Source: Hyphomicrobiales bacterium
GTDB taxonomy: Bacteria; Pseudomonadota; Alphaproteobacteria; Rhizobiales; Xanthobacteraceae
Reading direction: 5' to 3'
Assembly: GCA_026400425.1 (NCBI GenBank)
Contig: JAPLPC010000627.1
Coordinates: 1 to 8,630, forward strand
DNA: 8,630 nucleotides
The position numbers and the translations under genes are program-made. Numbering within the stretch: position 1 is the stretch's first letter; each line of letters begins with the position of its first letter. The notes under the pieces are model-generated. The model was not told where the DNA came from. It ran no database searches and worked only from the letters and a program-made list of their open reading frames with translations. Shown piece after piece: positions 6,553 to 8,630 of the stretch.

Positions 6553-6888
6553 GAAGGCTTTCAGGCTAGCGGGAACTTGGATCGATATGGCGCATCATCA
6601 GTGGAACGGTAAGACGCCGCGTTCGAATGGGTGCCATGCAGCGCAGAAATTCGCCTCTCACACCCGCGTGGCGCGAGCGCACGATCTCCTATCTCACTGG
6701 CTCTCCCAAAGTGCCGGTGATCCCACCTGACCACATGAGCACAGTCCCCGCGACATAATCTGGCCGGTTTTATTCGACAGTTAAGTGACTTAGCGGAAAT
6801 CCGGGTTTCAGGATCTGGATGCGGGGGCGCACCGACTACTAGCTTTTCAATATTCTAGTCCTCCAAATCATTGCGACGGGACCGATCG
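6553..6888. other. gene-free divergent intergenic region
   Basis: About 336 bases between the MFS gene and the next membrane-protein gene, with no credible coding frame. It is less GC-rich than the genes, notably at 6841-6870 (10 of 30 G/C). It holds two adjacent small palindromes (6782-6792 and 6796-6809) and a 5-bp inverted repeat GACTA...TAGTC (6834-6838 / 6856-6860). TATTCT at 6851-6856 is a possible -10 without a matching -35. A GTTCGAAT string near 6622 recalls a tRNA T-loop, but no stems form around it. Confidence 0.6.
6782..6809. repeat. two adjacent short palindromes upstream of the right-end operon
   Basis: TAAGT-G-ACTTA (6782-6792) is a perfect 11-base palindrome. GAAATCCGGGTTTC (6796-6809) is a 14-base palindrome with one G-T position. 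They lie 80-107 bases before the ATG at 6889 and could be operator sites for that operon. Short palindromes do occur by chance. Confidence 0.35.
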
Positions 6889-8220
6889 ATGCCCCTCATG
6901 CCGCCGCCTTCTGCATCGCGCACCACTGCGCCTGCCTCTTCAATATCCGCTACTCTTTCAAAAGGCGTCGCCCGCCTCGAAACGACGTTGCGCCTGACCA
7001 CTGCGATCCTGGCGCTGGCCGCAGGTGTCTACACCTATCTTGGCGTGCGTGATCTGCTCAACGGCAGCGCTTCCATGGTGTTCTTCGCCGCCGTCATCTA
7101 TGCGGTGGCGGTCTCGGTCGGCATCTACGCGTTCTGGGTGTTTCTGATGCAGTTCATGCCGCACGTGGTCGATCGCCGCGGGCGCAGTCTGATGTTCGGC
7201 TGCATGGCGCTCGGCTCGCTGATGATCGTGGCGATGTCGTCCTGGCTCAATGCATCGGCGCTGGCCGGCGCGGCGGCCATCCAGCAGCATCTCGCCATCA
7301 CCGTGCAGAACTACACGAGAGACCTCGATACCGCGAACAGCAACGCCATCGCCGCGCAGAGTCTGTTGCCGGACATCCAGCTCGCCTCCGCGCGGTTTTC
7401 GAAACTCGCCGATGCCGAACGCGCGGGATCGCTGACCGGCACCTCCGGCTCCGGCACCGTGGTGCAACTCCTGACTCAGATGTCCGGACAGCTCGAAGGT
7501 GTCGGCAACGAGGTCCAGGCATCGGGCAAGCGCGTCTCGTCGCTGTTCGAACTCGGCGGCAAGCATCTCGCCAAGATGCGCGAACTGATTTCCGACCGCG
7601 GTCCGATCACCACCCGCAGCGATGCCTTCGCCACGGAGTCGCTGGCCCTGATGGGCGTGATCGCCAATCTGCAGCAGACCTCGGTGGCGCCTGCGGTGAA
7701 ACGCGCGGCGACGTCGCTGACATCTGGCTTCATTGCGCCTGTCGCCGCCGGCCGCGGCGATCTCGCCGACCGGCAAAGCTCGGTGGTGACTAAGGTCGAG
7801 GGCTCGATCGCCGCCCAGGCCAATTCGCTGGCGGAAGCCGCCGACAAAATCCTGGCGTTGCCGAAAGTGGAGCCGGGGCGCTTCCAGGCGATGTCGCCGG
7901 CGGAAGCCGTGCTGCACTATGCCGGCGATTTCATCCCGAGCTGGGCCGGCGCGATCTCGATCGACCTAATGCCGGCGGTGCTGGTGCTGATCCTCTGCGT
8001 CGTGCATGCCGCGATCCGGCGCGAGGGCGCGCCGACCGTCGCCGCCACCGACATGACCGTCGGCGAGATGATGGCGGCGCTGCAGATGGCACGGGACGTA
8101 GCGGCTGCGCGCGATGCAGTACCGGAGCCGACGCCGCCGGAGGACACGCGCGAGCGCGTGCCGGAGGTCGCCGGTGACGAGAACGTCACCACGCTCGCAA
8201 CAGCGCGTCATGTGAAGTAG
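6889..8220 (+). CDS. four-helix membrane protein with large extracytoplasmic loop, unrecognised
   Basis: A 443-residue protein not assigned to a named family. After a Pro/Ser/Ala-rich cytoplasmic start it has hydrophobic helices at about 36-56, 63-90 and 101-121, then a hydrophilic, helical Ala/Ser/Leu-rich region of some 230 residues (122-354), a last helix at about 355-376, and a cytoplasmic tail with a Met/Ala helix (388-410) and an acidic Pro-rich end. Four crossings would place the long loop in the periplasm and both ends in the cytoplasm. The loop pattern recalls sensor or chemoreceptor-like coiled bundles, but no HAMP, kinase or signalling domain is present. ATG 6889 is preferred, with a weak GGGA seven bases upstream; TTG 6871 and ATG 6898 are alternatives. 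It is followed seven bases on by the ClpP-like gene, so the two are surely co-transcribed. Confidence 0.75.
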   Translation: MPLMPPPSASRTTAPASSISATLSKGVARLETTLRLTTAILALAAGVYTYLGVRDLLNGSASMVFFAAVIYAVAVSVGIYAFWVFLMQFMPHVVDRRGRSLMFGCMALGSLMIVAMSSWLNASALAGAAAIQQHLAITVQNYTRDLDTANSNAIAAQSLLPDIQLASARFSKLADAERAGSLTGTSGSGTVVQLLTQMSGQLEGVGNEVQASGKRVSSLFELGGKHLAKMRELISDRGPITTRSDAFATESLALMGVIANLQQTSVAPAVKRAATSLTSGFIAPVAAGRGDLADRQSSVVTKVEGSIAAQANSLAEAADKILALPKVEPGRFQAMSPAEAVLHYAGDFIPSWAGAISIDLMPAVLVLILCVVHAAIRREGAPTVAATDMTVGEMMAALQMARDVAAARDAVPEPTPPEDTRERVPEVAGDENVTTLATARHVK

Positions 8221-8227
8221 GCGCGCC

Positions 8228-8630
8228 ATGGCCGGCCACAGCACGATGCAGCAACGTTTGTCGGCATGGCTTGCCGGCTATCCCGATGACGCCATTCTGC
8301 GCGCGCTGTTTCGCGGCATCATCGGCGTGACGCTCGTCGTGCTGGCACTTGATTTTGCCGGCATGAACGGCCTGCTGAAATCCCCGGACCCGACGGTGCC
8401 GCCGACCGAAGCGACACCCGGTCTCAGCGTGCCGGCGATCCTGGCGCCGCTGCTGCCCGGCGCCGATCGTCGTGGCGTGCCGATGCCGCAAACGGACGGC
8501 GCGCTGGCGAAGCCGATGAGCTTCGAACTGGTCGGCGGCGGCCGCCTGATAGCGAGCGGCACGATCACGCCCGGCGTGTCCGAAGCCTTCGCCGCCGAGA
8601 TCGCCAAGCAGGGCGACTATGTGAAGACCG
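8228..8630 (+). CDS. probable periplasmic ClpP-like protein (COG3904 type), 3' truncated by window
   Basis: An open frame starts at ATG 8228 and runs without a stop to the window end (134 complete codons). The protein begins MAGHSTMQQRL, has one hydrophobic helix at about residues 30-45 (membrane anchor or uncleaved signal), then a Pro-rich linker, then SFELVGGGRLIASGTITPG...FAAEIAKQGDYVKT. That last stretch strongly recalls the entry into the ClpP/crotonase-like fold of predicted alphaproteobacterial periplasmic proteins, in which LxGxIxxGxxxxF...I...G..V.TV is followed by LNSPGG and a CASSCP nucleophile motif. Those catalytic parts would lie beyond the window, so activity cannot be checked. 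AGG seven bases before the ATG and the 7-bp gap to the upstream stop indicate an operon with the four-helix membrane protein. Confidence 0.7.
   Translation, partial: MAGHSTMQQRLSAWLAGYPDDAILRALFRGIIGVTLVVLALDFAGMNGLLKSPDPTVPPTEATPGLSVPAILAPLLPGADRRGVPMPQTDGALAKPMSFELVGGGRLIASGTITPGVSEAFAAEIAKQGDYVKT

Noticed and set aside
5638..6612. A 324-codon open frame antisense to the MFS gene.
   Set aside because: Its product is a His/Gln/Arg-rich string with no hydrophobic or domain pattern, as expected from the complement of membrane-helix codons; the MFS gene is clear.
6610..6640. GTTCGAAT resembling a tRNA T-loop.
   Set aside because: The flanking bases do not form a T-stem, and no acceptor, D or anticodon arm can be built around it.
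6958..7917. A 319-codon open frame antisense to the four-helix membrane protein.
   Set aside because: Arg/His/Gly-rich, no motif, while the plus frame shows well-formed membrane helices and operon spacing.

Overview
The window is GC-rich DNA (mostly mid-60s % GC by eye) with densely packed genes. Codon choice and protein family make-up point to an alphaproteobacterium, probably of the Bradyrhizobium / Rhodopseudomonas / Afipia group. That placement is an inference from protein style; there is no rRNA or tRNA to confirm it. Most of the window looks like ordinary chromosomal housekeeping and accessory metabolism. No insertion sequence, CRISPR array, tRNA or integrase is visible.

Layout, left to right. 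(1) 36-953 (+) is a metallo-beta-lactamase-fold hydrolase with the C-terminal winged-helix domain of the LACTB2-like group. (2) 938-1329 (-) holds two very small membrane-protein genes that overlap by a TTGA stop/start. The second overlaps the 3' end of the hydrolase gene tail to tail. (3) 1383-2222 (-) is a DUF1499 membrane-anchored protein. (4) 2418-4028 (+) is an AMP-forming acyl-CoA synthetase, divergent from the DUF1499 gene. (5) 4041-4850 (-) is an N-formylglutamate amidohydrolase-family protein, convergent with the synthetase. (6) 4868-5338 (+) is a gamma-glutamylcyclotransferase-like gene whose 5' end looks damaged. (7) 5335-6552 (-) is an MFS drug/metabolite exporter whose stop codon overlaps that of gene 6. 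(8) 6553-6888 is a gene-free stretch with small palindromes. (9) 6889-8220 (+) is a four-helix membrane protein with a large extracytoplasmic helical loop. (10) 8228 to the window end (+) is the start of a protein that resembles the periplasmic ClpP-like (COG3904-type) proteins. Genes 9 and 10 are 7 bp apart and form an evident operon that runs out of the window.

Functional links are loose. The amidohydrolase and the cyclotransferase-like gene are divergent neighbours, and both families act on glutamate derivatives (N-formylglutamate and gamma-glutamyl compounds), but a joint pathway is only suggestive. The least explained parts are the coupled pair of tiny membrane proteins in a locally GC-poorer patch and the membrane-protein / ClpP-like operon at the right end. 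No clear novel defence or mobile system is visible.
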